From Bacteroidaceae bacterium (lineage in GTDB: Bacteria; Bacteroidota; Bacteroidia; Bacteroidales; Bacteroidaceae), in contig JAFQVS010000081.1 in the NCBI GenBank assembly GCA_017407905.1, positions 1 to 45,740 of the forward strand: a stretch of 45,740 nucleotides of DNA, written 5' to 3'. Under the pieces are notes generated by a model. That model did no database searches. It saw only the letters and a list, made by a program, of their open reading frames with translations, and was not told the DNA's origin. Both the position numbers and the translations under genes were made by a program. This document shows, in pieces, positions 1 to 7,836 of the stretch; positions within the stretch are counted from its first letter, which is position 1; every line of letters begins with the position of its first letter.

Positions 1-150
1 GCGGAAATAGTAGTGTAACATCGCGTGCGTTACGCCCGCCGCCTGCGCTATCGAGGTGGTACGGGCACCATCATAACCCCTGGTCAAGAACTCCTGCTCC
101 GCCGCCGCAAGTATCTGTTGCTCTTTGCTTTGTTTCTCCTGATTATCCAT
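1..150 (-). CDS. TetR-family transcriptional regulator, N-terminal part (cut by window edge)
   Basis: The first 50 residues are present, starting at the ATG at 148-150 and running off the left edge. They form the classic TetR DNA-binding head: a charged start, 'ILAAAEQEFLTRGYDGA', then the helix-turn-helix 'TTSIAQAAGVTHAMLHYYF'. Proteins of this family are usually ligand-responsive repressors of a neighbouring gene or of themselves, binding through this N-terminal domain; the ligand domain lies outside the window. A near-perfect Bacteroidetes promoter sits just upstream, and a small palindrome overlaps its likely start point, which suggests autoregulation. The family call is secure; the target and ligand are unknown. 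Confidence 0.88.
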   Translation of the reverse strand, partial: MDNQEKQSKEQQILAAAEQEFLTRGYDGARTTSIAQAAGVTHAMLHYYFR

Positions 151-176
151 ACCTTTTAATTTTAACAAATATGTCT

Positions 177-188
177 AACAATTTTGTT
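177..188. promoter_or_regulatory. candidate TetR operator
   Basis: AACAA-TT-TTGTT is a perfect inverted repeat lying at the expected transcription start of the TetR gene. Position and symmetry fit an autoregulatory operator, but it is short and AT-rich, so chance is possible. Confidence 0.25.
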
Positions 189-192
189 GACA

Positions 193-223
193 CAAAACTA
201 AGAATAAATTCTCACTTCACAAA
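193..223 (-). promoter_or_regulatory. Bacteroidetes-type promoter of the TetR gene
   Basis: On the minus strand a -33 TTTG (220-223) is followed after 19 bases by the -7 box TAGTTTTG (193-200), matching TTTG-N19-TAnnTTTG. Transcription would begin near 186, giving a leader of about 35 bases before the ATG at 150. Confidence 0.6.
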
Positions 224-521
224 ATAAATAAGAGTAAAAAATCTGATTGATTAGTAAACCGAAGAATGTAAACTAACAATAAACGATTGCAAAATGGGCA
301 TATATAGCTTATACTTCAATTGTTATTACTATCAACGTTAACTTCAACTTGCAATAAGTTTAGTTTTCACCATTACAGTCTATATGTCCAAAACGGACTA
401 AACTTTTTTCGCAAATACAGCATAAAATATGCAGACTAAAAAAGAATTTATTGCAACCTCTCTTTTCGTCTGCTTTTATTTTTGAACCTTTGTTGCATCA
501 GAGTTATCACATTGTAGCATA

Positions 522-719
522 ATGATGAAGAACTCAGAAATACGAACGGTCGCTATCCTAATAACCATCGACAGGAAAAGCAACGTGCAACTAAGGAGCG
601 ACGGCTCCTTAGTTGTCAATTGCAAAAAGATTGGTAAGAAGAGAATGCTCGTGGGCAGCAATGTAGAGGAGTTTAATAGAATTTCCAATTATCTGATAAC
701 CGGAACATTTAAATTGTAA
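522..719 (+). CDS. small hypothetical protein (65 aa)
   Basis: I do not recognise this protein. The frame encodes 65 residues with mixed charge ('VQLRSDGSLVVNCKKIGKKRM'), no signal peptide and no membrane segment. Support for expression is indirect. A possible -7 box TATTTTTG (477-484) lies 38 bases before the ATG, and the stop codon runs straight into a strong hairpin terminator at 717-764. A start at the second ATG (525) is equally possible. Oddly, the coding region contains a perfect 12-bp inverted repeat (588-615), so the locus could instead be a small RNA with an internal hairpin. The surrounding gap 151-521 holds the TetR promoter and nothing else I can identify. Confidence 0.4.
   Translation: MMKNSEIRTVAILITIDRKSNVQLRSDGSLVVNCKKIGKKRMLVGSNVEEFNRISNYLITGTFKL
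588..615. repeat. perfect 12-bp inverted repeat inside the small ORF
   Basis: CAACTAAGGAGC (588-599) and its exact reverse complement (604-615) flank a GACG tetraloop. There is no adjacent U-tract, so it does not look like a terminator. In the plus-strand transcript it would fold into a very stable hairpin. Confidence 0.7.
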
Positions 720-764
720 TAATCAAAAAAGGTGCAGAAAATTCTGCACCTTTTTTGATTATTA
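717..764. terminator. bidirectional intrinsic terminator
   Basis: A perfect stem of about 23 bp (717-739 with 742-764) contains the core GGTGCAGAA/TTCTGCACC flanked by A- and T-tracts. It therefore terminates in both directions, between the small plus-strand ORF and the minus-strand DUF6057-like gene. Confidence 0.88.
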
Positions 765-817
765 TTTGAGCCAAGCCCCCCTCATAATCTCAATTAAAAT
801 GCGGCTGAGAGGCTACC

Positions 818-2104
818 CTACTCGCCATATTTATAATACCACCAATAGGTGTGTCCGAATTCTTTTCGTGCATAATTGTAGCGCACGAGAATGTCGGGAT
901 ACTGCCGTTCGAGCTCAATCATTCGTGCAAACTCCGCACCAAGAGTTTCGAGCGAGAGCAGTGTTAAAAGACGGCTCGACGATATTTTAAAATTCTTCAA
1001 GGCGCCGGAATATTGCGTCGGGAGCGCCTCTTTCGGGCCACTGCCTTTAAGCCCGAGGCTCGTCAGATTGGCACGCAGAGTGTCGCCGCGCGCATCAAGG
1101 TCAACGTCCGAGAGGGTGGTTACATAATACATCAACGCCTCTTTATAATGTTGCGGCAGTGTATCTTTTTCGAGGTTGTAATATTTTGGCAAATTATCGA
1201 CAAAGTCGGTGAGGCGCTTTTCGAGCAGTAATCCGCAGAGAAAATAGTCGGCCGCGAGGCGCGAGACGCTATCGGCCTGCACCGTGCGATAGAGGTACTC
1301 CACTGCCGTCTCGTCGGCAGTGCGCTTGAGGCCGATGGCGGCATAAACGGTGTCGGGCGATAATGGGGTGCGCTGCTGAATAGGCGGCAGCAGGCCCTCG
1401 GCACGATAATATTGCGGATAGGTAAAAAGATTGTCGCCCAGCTTCTGACACTGCGACAGATAGAATGCGCGGGCGGCGGTAAACTCGTGCGAGGCGCTGA
1501 GCGAGCGGCTCGCGACGCTCAGTGCTCCTTGAATATCGCCACTCTTATAGCGGCTGTAAGCGGTAGCCTCTTGCTTAAGGTGCTCGTCGGCGTTCGAGAG
1601 CCAACCTGTGAGGCCGAAGAAGAGTACAAACAGCATCAGATTGCGCCAAACTATTCTGTTGCCCTCCATCTTCAGATTTTTTATTTTTGCAAATAGAATC
1701 CTTTGCAGAAGGAAGGCCAACAGAGCGTATAGAAGAAAGCCTGTGAGCAGGATTATTGTCCACGATAGGTAGTTACTCTCTCCCGTGTATATTGTGCGGT
1801 CGATGTCTGTTATAAAGGCAAGCAACAGCGACGCAGGCAGATAGGCCATTGCCGTCCACTCGCGCTGGAAGCGTGCCAATTTATTCATCCACCACGACAA
1901 TAACAATAGGATTGTGGTGGCTGTTGCAGCCACCACATATCCATTATAGTTTAGCTTACCTGTTGCTACCTTATCGTAGAGTGCTTCGAGCAGTGGCGAT
2001 TGGTATATTGCTATGAATGTAAAGCTATAAATAGCAAATACACAGGCACACAACAGATTAACGCTGCGTTGTAGTTTCTTTTCGCCTCGTTGTTCTCTCA
2101 TCAT
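818..2104 (-). CDS. DUF6057-like integral membrane protein with C-terminal helical repeats
   Basis: This 428-residue protein has a hydrophobic N-terminal half, with about five membrane segments in residues 15-190 (for example 'LLCACVFAIYSFTFIAIY', 'VVAATATTILLLLSWWM', 'NLMLFVLFFGLTGWL'). A soluble half of TPR-like helices follows (from about residue 195, 'YSRYKSGDIQGALSVASRSL'). The layout matches the Bacteroidetes family annotated DUF6057, whose function is not established. The start overlaps the stop of glgB by four bases (ATGA), so the two are almost certainly translationally coupled. That ties it to a glycogen/envelope operon by position only. A role in polysaccharide handling would be inference. 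Confidence 0.75.
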   Translation of the reverse strand: MMREQRGEKKLQRSVNLLCACVFAIYSFTFIAIYQSPLLEALYDKVATGKLNYNGYVVAATATTILLLLSWWMNKLARFQREWTAMAYLPASLLLAFITDIDRTIYTGESNYLSWTIILLTGFLLYALLAFLLQRILFAKIKNLKMEGNRIVWRNLMLFVLFFGLTGWLSNADEHLKQEATAYSRYKSGDIQGALSVASRSLSASHEFTAARAFYLSQCQKLGDNLFTYPQYYRAEGLLPPIQQRTPLSPDTVYAAIGLKRTADETAVEYLYRTVQADSVSRLAADYFLCGLLLEKRLTDFVDNLPKYYNLEKDTLPQHYKEALMYYVTTLSDVDLDARGDTLRANLTSLGLKGSGPKEALPTQYSGALKNFKISSSRLLTLLSLETLGAEFARMIELERQYPDILVRYNYARKEFGHTYWWYYKYGE

Positions 2105-4116
2105 TTGTTGCTCTTACGGTTCTTTTTCAGCACAAGAGCTGTGCGGGCGGGCAGATAGAGTTGCAACCAGCCTTTTTTGCGTCGTGCGTGCAGTTTGTCG
2201 TATTGGGTAAAGTGTGTCTGGCTCTCGTCAACCAATCCGTAACCGCCGAAACGCTCATTGTCGCTGCTCATAAGGATTGAATAGTCGCCCTCGGGGACAA
2301 GCAGTCCGTAGTCGGTAAATGAGCGTGTGGGGTTGAAGTTAAAGACAAAGATAAGGTCGCGACGCGAGAAAGCAAGCACTTGGTCGCCGTCGTTGTGCCA
2401 TATTTCTTTTACGGGACGCTCTTGGAAATTCTTTGCGCCACCGATAATCTTTGTCATCTCTTTGTCAAACTCGCCCAGCACAGTGTAGAAATAGTCGGGA
2501 TTATCGACAAGGTTCCACTGACGACGGGCATATTTGTGGCTCCAGCCGTTGCCCTCGCGCGGGAAGTCAATCCACTCGGGATGACCAAATTCGTTGCCCA
2601 TAAAGTTCAGATAACCACCGTTTATTGTGGCGAGGGTAATAAGGCGTATCATCTTGTGCAGTGCAATGCCGCGTGTTACGGTGCCTGTCTCGTCGCCGCG
2701 CTTAAAGTGCCAATACATATCGGCGTCGATAAGGCGGAAGATGATTGTCTTGTCGCCCACGAGTGCTTGGTCGTGGCTCTCGGCATAGGAGATTGTCTTT
2801 TCGTCCTTGCGGCGGTTGGTGAGCTCCCAGAATATTGATGAGGGCTTCCAATCTTCGTCGCGGCACTCTTTGATGACCTTTATCCAATAGTCGGGTACGT
2901 TCATTGCCATACGGTAGTCGAAGCCGTAGCCTCCATCCTCGATGGGTGCTGCAAGGCCGGGCATTCCCGATACCTCCTCGGCAATTGTTATTGCCTTGGG
3001 GTTCACGGTGTGAATGAGGCGGTTGGCAAGCGTCAGATAACATATTGCGTCGCCATCCTGATGGCCGTTGAAATAGTCGCCGTAGCTACAGAATGCCTCA
3101 CCGAGACCGTGGCTGTAATATATCATTGATGTTACGCCGTCGAAGCGGAAGCCATCGAATTTATACTCTTCGAGCCAATATTTACAGTTCGAGAGCAGGA
3201 AATGTACTACCTGATTTTTGCCATAGTCGAAGCAAAGAGAATCCCACGCCGAGTGGATGCGACGCTCGCCCGCGTGGAAGTATTGTGCGGGGTCGCCGTC
3301 GAGCATTCCGAGGCCTTCGAGCTCGTTCTTTACGGCGTGCGAGTGTACAAGGTCCATAATCACGGCAAGGCCCATTCCGTGTGCCGTGTCGATGAGTTCT
3401 TTCAGCTCCTCGGGTGTTCCGAAGCGCGACGATGGTGCGAAGAAATTTGATACGTGGTATCCGAAACTGCCATAATAGGGGTGCTCCTGTATGGCCATAA
3501 TCTGTATGCAGTTGTAGCCGTCGGCTGCTACGCGTGGCAGTATCTTCTCTTGAAATTCTTTGTAGGTACCCACTTTCTCCTCCTCTTGCGCCATTCCAAT
3601 GTGGCATTCGTATATGAGCAGGGGCGATGTTTTTGGGGTGAATTTTGTGTGTTTGAATTTATACTCCTCTTCGGGACACCATACTTGTGCGCTGAAAATC
3701 TTGGTTGCGTCGTCCTGTACCACGCGGCGTGTCCAAGCGGGGATACGCTCGCCGCAGCCACCGTCCCAATAGACCTTCATCTTGTAGTGCTGTCCGTGTT
3801 GTAGTGCTTTACGGGGCATACGACGCTCCCATACGCCGCCGGGCAAGGCTTTTAGCTCGTACTCGGGACGTTCTTCCCAATTGGAGAAGTCTCCGATGAG
3901 CACTATCTTTTTTGCGTTTGGTGCCCACTCGCGGAAGCACCAGCCTGTGGATGTGCGGTGCAATCCGAAATAAAGATAACCCGATGCAAAGTCGGACAGT
4001 GTCTGGCGTCCGTTCTTTGTCAATTCTTTCTCCCTTTGCAAGAAGTAGCGGTAACGTCCGTCAATCTCCAGCGTGTAGGGTTCAAGGTAGCTGTCTCGTG
4101 CAATTAGGTTCAGCAT
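2101..4116 (-). CDS. glgB: 1,4-alpha-glucan branching enzyme (GH13)
   Basis: This 671-residue cytoplasmic enzyme cuts alpha-1,4 glucan chains and rejoins them through alpha-1,6 links, making branched glycogen. An N-terminal CBM48/E-set region ('GWCFREWAPNAKKIVLIGDF', about residues 58-77) precedes the GH13 barrel. All catalytic signatures are visible: the nucleophile Asp in 'DGFRFDGVTSM' (near 324), the acid Glu in 'ITIAEEVSG' (near 377) and the His-Asp of 'ESHDQALVGDK' (near 449). A C-terminal beta domain follows. The length is typical of the eukaryote-like GlgB seen in Bacteroidetes. It sits 61 bases after the YhcH-like gene and overlaps the DUF6057-like gene, so it lies mid-operon. No glgA or glgC is nearby. 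Confidence 0.95.
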   Translation of the reverse strand: MLNLIARDSYLEPYTLEIDGRYRYFLQREKELTKNGRQTLSDFASGYLYFGLHRTSTGWCFREWAPNAKKIVLIGDFSNWEERPEYELKALPGGVWERRMPRKALQHGQHYKMKVYWDGGCGERIPAWTRRVVQDDATKIFSAQVWCPEEEYKFKHTKFTPKTSPLLIYECHIGMAQEEEKVGTYKEFQEKILPRVAADGYNCIQIMAIQEHPYYGSFGYHVSNFFAPSSRFGTPEELKELIDTAHGMGLAVIMDLVHSHAVKNELEGLGMLDGDPAQYFHAGERRIHSAWDSLCFDYGKNQVVHFLLSNCKYWLEEYKFDGFRFDGVTSMIYYSHGLGEAFCSYGDYFNGHQDGDAICYLTLANRLIHTVNPKAITIAEEVSGMPGLAAPIEDGGYGFDYRMAMNVPDYWIKVIKECRDEDWKPSSIFWELTNRRKDEKTISYAESHDQALVGDKTIIFRLIDADMYWHFKRGDETGTVTRGIALHKMIRLITLATINGGYLNFMGNEFGHPEWIDFPREGNGWSHKYARRQWNLVDNPDYFYTVLGEFDKEMTKIIGGAKNFQERPVKEIWHNDGDQVLAFSRRDLIFVFNFNPTRSFTDYGLLVPEGDYSILMSSDNERFGGYGLVDESQTHFTQYDKLHARRKKGWLQLYLPARTALVLKKNRKSNK

Positions 4117-4177
4117 AGGAATAAAGGTTTATGTTAATATTGTTTTGTTTTTTGTATTGTGTAGCCGTGAGGGGGGA

Positions 4178-4624
4178 TTATATGGCTACTTTTAGTATTA
4201 CTTTGCGCAGTTTGATGGGGGTTACTGCGGGTGCGTGGCCATCCTGTGGGAAGAATATTGTGAACATTCCTTTCTTTACGTTTACATAGTCGGTGGCCAA
4301 CATTCCAACGGGATAGAGCGAGGCATCGCCTGCTTCGTCGTACTCGCGCTCGGGAAGCTCGTTCTTGGCAATGTAGCCCATTATTTCGTCGGCTGTCAGG
4401 GGTATCTGTATGTCGATGTATTTGCGGTGTATCTCAATGGGGGCCTCTTCTTTTGTGCGGGGGCCTACTTCCATTACGTTGGCAAATACAAGGTCGCCAC
4501 ACACCTCGTTGCGTCCTAAGGGGAGTGCTTCGAGGTTGGTTGTCAGGATAAACTCTATTGCTTTTGCAAAATTGGGGTTCATTGCCTCGTAGGCCTTGAT
4601 GTTGTCTAATGAATCGAGTATCAT
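4178..4624 (-). CDS. YhcH/YjgK/YiaL family protein (DUF386)
   Basis: This 148-residue protein belongs to the YhcH/EbgC cupin-like beta-sandwich family. Family hallmarks seen are 'VFANVMEVGPRTKEEAPIEIHRKYIDIQIPL' (in part), the conserved HrkYiDiq segment, and 'GMFTIFFPQDGHAPAV' near the C terminus, which includes metal-binding His and Glu positions typical of the fold. Members associate with sugar catabolism (sialic acid, beta-galactosides), but the exact reaction is generally undefined. Here it lies 26 bases after the MORN-repeat gene and 61 before glgB, on the same strand, so co-transcription is likely. The family assignment is firm; the substrate is unknown. Confidence 0.85.
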   Translation of the reverse strand: MILDSLDNIKAYEAMNPNFAKAIEFILTTNLEALPLGRNEVCGDLVFANVMEVGPRTKEEAPIEIHRKYIDIQIPLTADEIMGYIAKNELPEREYDEAGDASLYPVGMLATDYVNVKKGMFTIFFPQDGHAPAVTPIKLRKVILKVAI

Positions 4625-4650
4625 TTTTCTATTTCTTTTTGGGTTAGTTT

Positions 4651-6174
4651 TTATTTTTTCTTTTTTTTATCTGTTTGTTTGCTCACTTGTTGTCCGAGGT
4701 TGTATTCGCACTCGCGCACGACGTTACCGGTGCTGTCTTTTACGATGAAGTGTCCGTGACGCTGCCCCTCGACGAATGTTCCTTCGTAGCGGTAGCCATT
4801 TTCATCGACTGCGACTCCGGCGCCGTGCTCGCTGCCATCTTCGTAGCCGCCGTTGTATTTAAGGCCGCTGGCGAGGCGCAACACCCCTGTCCCGTTCATT
4901 GTGTCGTTTTTCCAATCGCCCTCGTAAATATCGCCGTTGGCCCACGTATATTTTCCTCGGCCGTGGCGCAGGTCGTCTTTCCATTCGCCGACGTATATTG
5001 CGCCATTCTCGAATATCATTGTTCCGTGGCCGTGGCGACGCCCTTTCTTGAATGTACCTTTGTACGATATGCCCGAGACGCTCTTGTACTCGCCTTGTCC
5101 GTGCCACTCGCCTGCGTCGTAGCCTCCTTCGTATGTGTCGCCGCCGGCAAAGGTATATTTGCCTTGCCCGTGGCGAATGTCGTTTTTCCAATCGCCCTCA
5201 TAGACGTCGCCGCCGACGAATGTGTATGTCCCGCGGCCATCGCGCAGATTGTTTTTCCACTCGCCGATGTATTTACTGTTGTCGCTCCAGATGAATGTCC
5301 CGAGGCCTTCGTGAATGTCGTTTTTCCACTCACCAACGTATGATGCTCCGTTGGCATAGAAATAGCTGCCCGAGCCCTCGCGTCTGTCCTCGACCCAGGA
5401 GCCCACATAGACGTCGCCGTTGGGATAGGTCATCTTGCCATAGCCCTGCTGATAGTCGGCCTGCCAATCGCCATCGTAGCATTTGCCATCGTTAAAATGG
5501 TAGATGCCTTTGCCGTGCTGTCGGCCGTCAAGAAAATCACCCTCGTAGGTCTCGCCATCTTGGAAGCGGTATTTTCCCTTGCCCTGCATTTTACCCTTTA
5601 CGAATGTGCCCTCGTAGGTGTCGCCGTTGGGAAAGGTTATTTTGCCCTCGCCGTGCGGACGCTTGCCTTTTAGCTCGCCAATATAGGTCGAGCCGTCCTT
5701 TAGGCGTATGGAGCGCACGATATTATCTTTTTTTGTCGGTTGCGACGGGGCTTCTCCGTCTGCGACGAGTTTGTATTTAGAATCGGCCTCGACGATAATC
5801 TTTGCAAGGCCTTGTGCCGAGGGGCGCTCGTCGCTGAAGATGCCCTCATAGACGTTGCTGCCGCTGCGGAATTTCCCCTCGCCCTCGATGCGACCATCGA
5901 CAAATGTTCCTTCAAAAATGTCGCTGTTTGCGAATATCAATTTACCTTTTCCGTGTGGGAGTTTGCCTTTTACCTCGCCTATGTAATATGAGCCGTCTTT
6001 TAGGCGGAGGGCCTTTTTATCGGTGTTATCGTCGTTATTTTCAGACAATTGTGTTGACGGTTGCGAGGGGCAGGCGCAATTTTGAACATCGACACGGCAT
6101 TTATTATGCACCGTGCCCGAGGCTGATCCTGTAAAGAGTGAGAAAAACAGAAGTGTGTATATATTCAGTCTCAT
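4651..6174 (-). CDS. secreted MORN-repeat protein (about 17 repeats)
   Basis: The 507 residues begin with a signal peptide ('MRLNIYTLLFFSLFTGSASG') and then consist almost entirely of MORN repeats of 23 residues. The pattern is YxGxWKxxxxHGxGxYxFxxGD, and I count about 17 units from residue 58 to 490 (for example 'VYEGDWKNDIRHGQGKYTF'). A short variant linker around residues 130-150 interrupts the first three units from the rest. The tail is Lys-rich ('KQTDKKKKK'). MORN arrays form elongated beta-hairpin rods that bind membranes or proteins; no enzymatic domain is present. The gene opens a minus-strand run with yhcH, glgB and the DUF6057-like gene, and its promoter lies about 180 bases upstream. 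Confidence 0.88.
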   Translation of the reverse strand: MRLNIYTLLFFSLFTGSASGTVHNKCRVDVQNCACPSQPSTQLSENNDDNTDKKALRLKDGSYYIGEVKGKLPHGKGKLIFANSDIFEGTFVDGRIEGEGKFRSGSNVYEGIFSDERPSAQGLAKIIVEADSKYKLVADGEAPSQPTKKDNIVRSIRLKDGSTYIGELKGKRPHGEGKITFPNGDTYEGTFVKGKMQGKGKYRFQDGETYEGDFLDGRQHGKGIYHFNDGKCYDGDWQADYQQGYGKMTYPNGDVYVGSWVEDRREGSGSYFYANGASYVGEWKNDIHEGLGTFIWSDNSKYIGEWKNNLRDGRGTYTFVGGDVYEGDWKNDIRHGQGKYTFAGGDTYEGGYDAGEWHGQGEYKSVSGISYKGTFKKGRRHGHGTMIFENGAIYVGEWKDDLRHGRGKYTWANGDIYEGDWKNDTMNGTGVLRLASGLKYNGGYEDGSEHGAGVAVDENGYRYEGTFVEGQRHGHFIVKDSTGNVVRECEYNLGQQVSKQTDKKKKK

Positions 6175-6249
6175 TATTATCTTTTTATTGTATGTTTATG
6201 TGTGTCGATTGGGTTGCGACACACTTTTTCACATCTGCACGCGGGGGGG

Positions 6250-6356
6250 GTGCAGAGTTTCTTCGCGATAGCAAAGAACAACAAACGAGCGAGATATATA
6301 AAGCAGGCGCTTTAATATTTCACAGCGAGTGCAGAGTTTCTTCGCGATAGCAAAGA
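6250..6356. repeat. 28-bp direct repeat pair around the operon promoter
   Basis: An identical 28-base sequence (begins GTGCAGAGTTTCTTCGCGAT) occurs at 6250-6277 and 6329-6356, 79 bases apart. The right copy includes the -7 element of the promoter. The left copy lies in the leader and has a broken -7 sequence. An 8-G run precedes the left copy. The rest of the 6175-6570 gap shows nothing further. Confidence 0.85.
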
Positions 6357-6382
6357 TAATAAGTTACCTTATAAAAGGCAAA
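6351..6382 (-). promoter_or_regulatory. promoter of the MORN-glgB operon
   Basis: On the minus strand a TTTG at 6379-6382, a 20-base spacer and TATCTTTG at 6351-6358 match the Bacteroidetes consensus exactly. Transcription would start near 6344, leaving a leader of about 170 bases that contains the second copy of a 28-bp direct repeat. Confidence 0.7.
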
Positions 6383-6570
6383 AAAAACAAGACAAATTAA
6401 AGGCCCGAATATAATTCTTTTTAAATTATCGAGGCGTTCAGGATACACACTGCCCTATTTTTAGAGAAAAAATTTTACTATACCGAGAATCTAATTGGAG
6501 AAAAAGATTTTTCCACGGAGTTTTTGGGGACGATTAAAAATCCGTCCCACAGGAATACAAGAAACAGCCA

Positions 6571-7833
6571 CTATACTCCCACGATAATCTGCGACATTGC
6601 CTCGGGACGCAGATACTCGCGCGCCAACGAGCGTAATTCGGGTGCAGTAACCGAGCAGACGGTGTCGAGATAGTCGTTGACAGCCTCGAACGGTTGACCC
6701 GCGAGCCACTGACTTATAAAAACCTCGGCCTTTGGAAGCACCCCCTCGTACTCGCGGCACAGCTCGCCCAGAGTATAGTTTCTGACAAGTTCAAGCTCGT
6801 CGTCCGGGATATTTTCATCCCTCAGACGCCTAAGTTCCTTGTCAACCTCAAGGAGCAGCGGCTCGACATATTCATTATCTGTCTCGGTGCTTATCATAAA
6901 GGCGTTGCGTGTACCGTATGCGTCAATCTCGGCCTCGATGTGATATGTGTATCCGTTCCTTTCGCGTATGTTGCTCATCAGACGGCTGCCGAAATATCCG
7001 CCTAAAATAACGGTCAGAAAGCGGAAGCGATGAAAATCGGGGTGCGACGCATCCATTGCCATACACCCCACTCTGATGCCACTCTGAAGCACCCCTTCGA
7101 GCTTAATTTTTCGGCTGCCGAGGATTGGTCGGGGGGCGTCCGGCTGCACAGCGGGAAGGTCCTTACAGCCCCACTCGCGGGCGAAACGGCTCTCTATTGC
7201 GGCGATGCTATTTTCGTCAACGTTACCCGAGAGGAAAAAGGCCATCGTTGCCGAGCCATAGACACTCTTGTGATACCGTAGCAACGCCTCGCGCTCTATT
7301 GCATCGTAATCTTCGGCTGCGACAATATGCCCCAGCGGGTGCCCCTCGCCCCAGAGCGATTGCTCGAAATAACGCTGCGCGACAACATCTACCTTGCGGC
7401 TGTTTATGTGATAGAACGCCTTGTTATTGGCCTTTATTGTCTCTAAATTATTCTGCGGGAATGTGGGACGCTTGAGCATCGACTCCAGCACATCGAGCAT
7501 CGGGCACAGATGGCGCCCAAGCGTGTAGAGGGTTATTCTGTTGCAATTTTGCAGAGAGTACATCTCAATCCACGCTCCATAATAGTCGAGCATACGCGAT
7601 ATTTCCTCGGCGCTGTAATCGGCTGTTCCCTCGCGCAACATTCTGTTTGTAAAGAGCGCCTGCAAGGGCTGCGACTGCACGCCGTATCCGCCGCTTATCA
7701 GAATGTCGATGCGCAGAACATCCTCGCGCCCTCCTTTTATCACAAAGAGGGGCACCCCGTTTGATAATACTGTTTTTTGCGGCATTGTCAAACAGGGTTT
7801 TTCCATCGGTTTTATCAGCGGCGGACGAGGCAT
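6571..7833 (-). CDS. M16 (insulinase/processing-peptidase) family protein, apparently non-catalytic
   Basis: The 420 residues carry the two-domain M16 fold. An N-terminal domain ('TVLSNGVPLFVIKGGREDVLRIDILISGGYG') is followed by the C-terminal M16 domain with the diagnostic 'RERNGYTYHIEAEIDAYG' near 290 and 'LGGYFGSRLMSNIRERNG'. The zinc site HxxEH, expected where the sequence reads 'ALFTNRMLREGTADY' (near residue 63-77), is absent, so hydrolysis is unlikely. Such inactive M16 proteins usually pair with an active partner, but no partner is encoded in the window. The gene starts 3 bases after the kdsB stop, making it the last gene of a pbp1A-kdsB operon. No signal peptide is evident. Confidence 0.85.
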   Translation of the reverse strand: MPRPPLIKPMEKPCLTMPQKTVLSNGVPLFVIKGGREDVLRIDILISGGYGVQSQPLQALFTNRMLREGTADYSAEEISRMLDYYGAWIEMYSLQNCNRITLYTLGRHLCPMLDVLESMLKRPTFPQNNLETIKANNKAFYHINSRKVDVVAQRYFEQSLWGEGHPLGHIVAAEDYDAIEREALLRYHKSVYGSATMAFFLSGNVDENSIAAIESRFAREWGCKDLPAVQPDAPRPILGSRKIKLEGVLQSGIRVGCMAMDASHPDFHRFRFLTVILGGYFGSRLMSNIRERNGYTYHIEAEIDAYGTRNAFMISTETDNEYVEPLLLEVDKELRRLRDENIPDDELELVRNYTLGELCREYEGVLPKAEVFISQWLAGQPFEAVNDYLDTVCSVTAPELRSLAREYLRPEAMSQIIVGV

Positions 7834-7836
7834 AAT

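Noticed and set aside
4675-5343. Plus-strand open frames opposite the MORN gene
   Set aside because: They are produced by the 69-base periodicity of the MORN repeats on the other strand.
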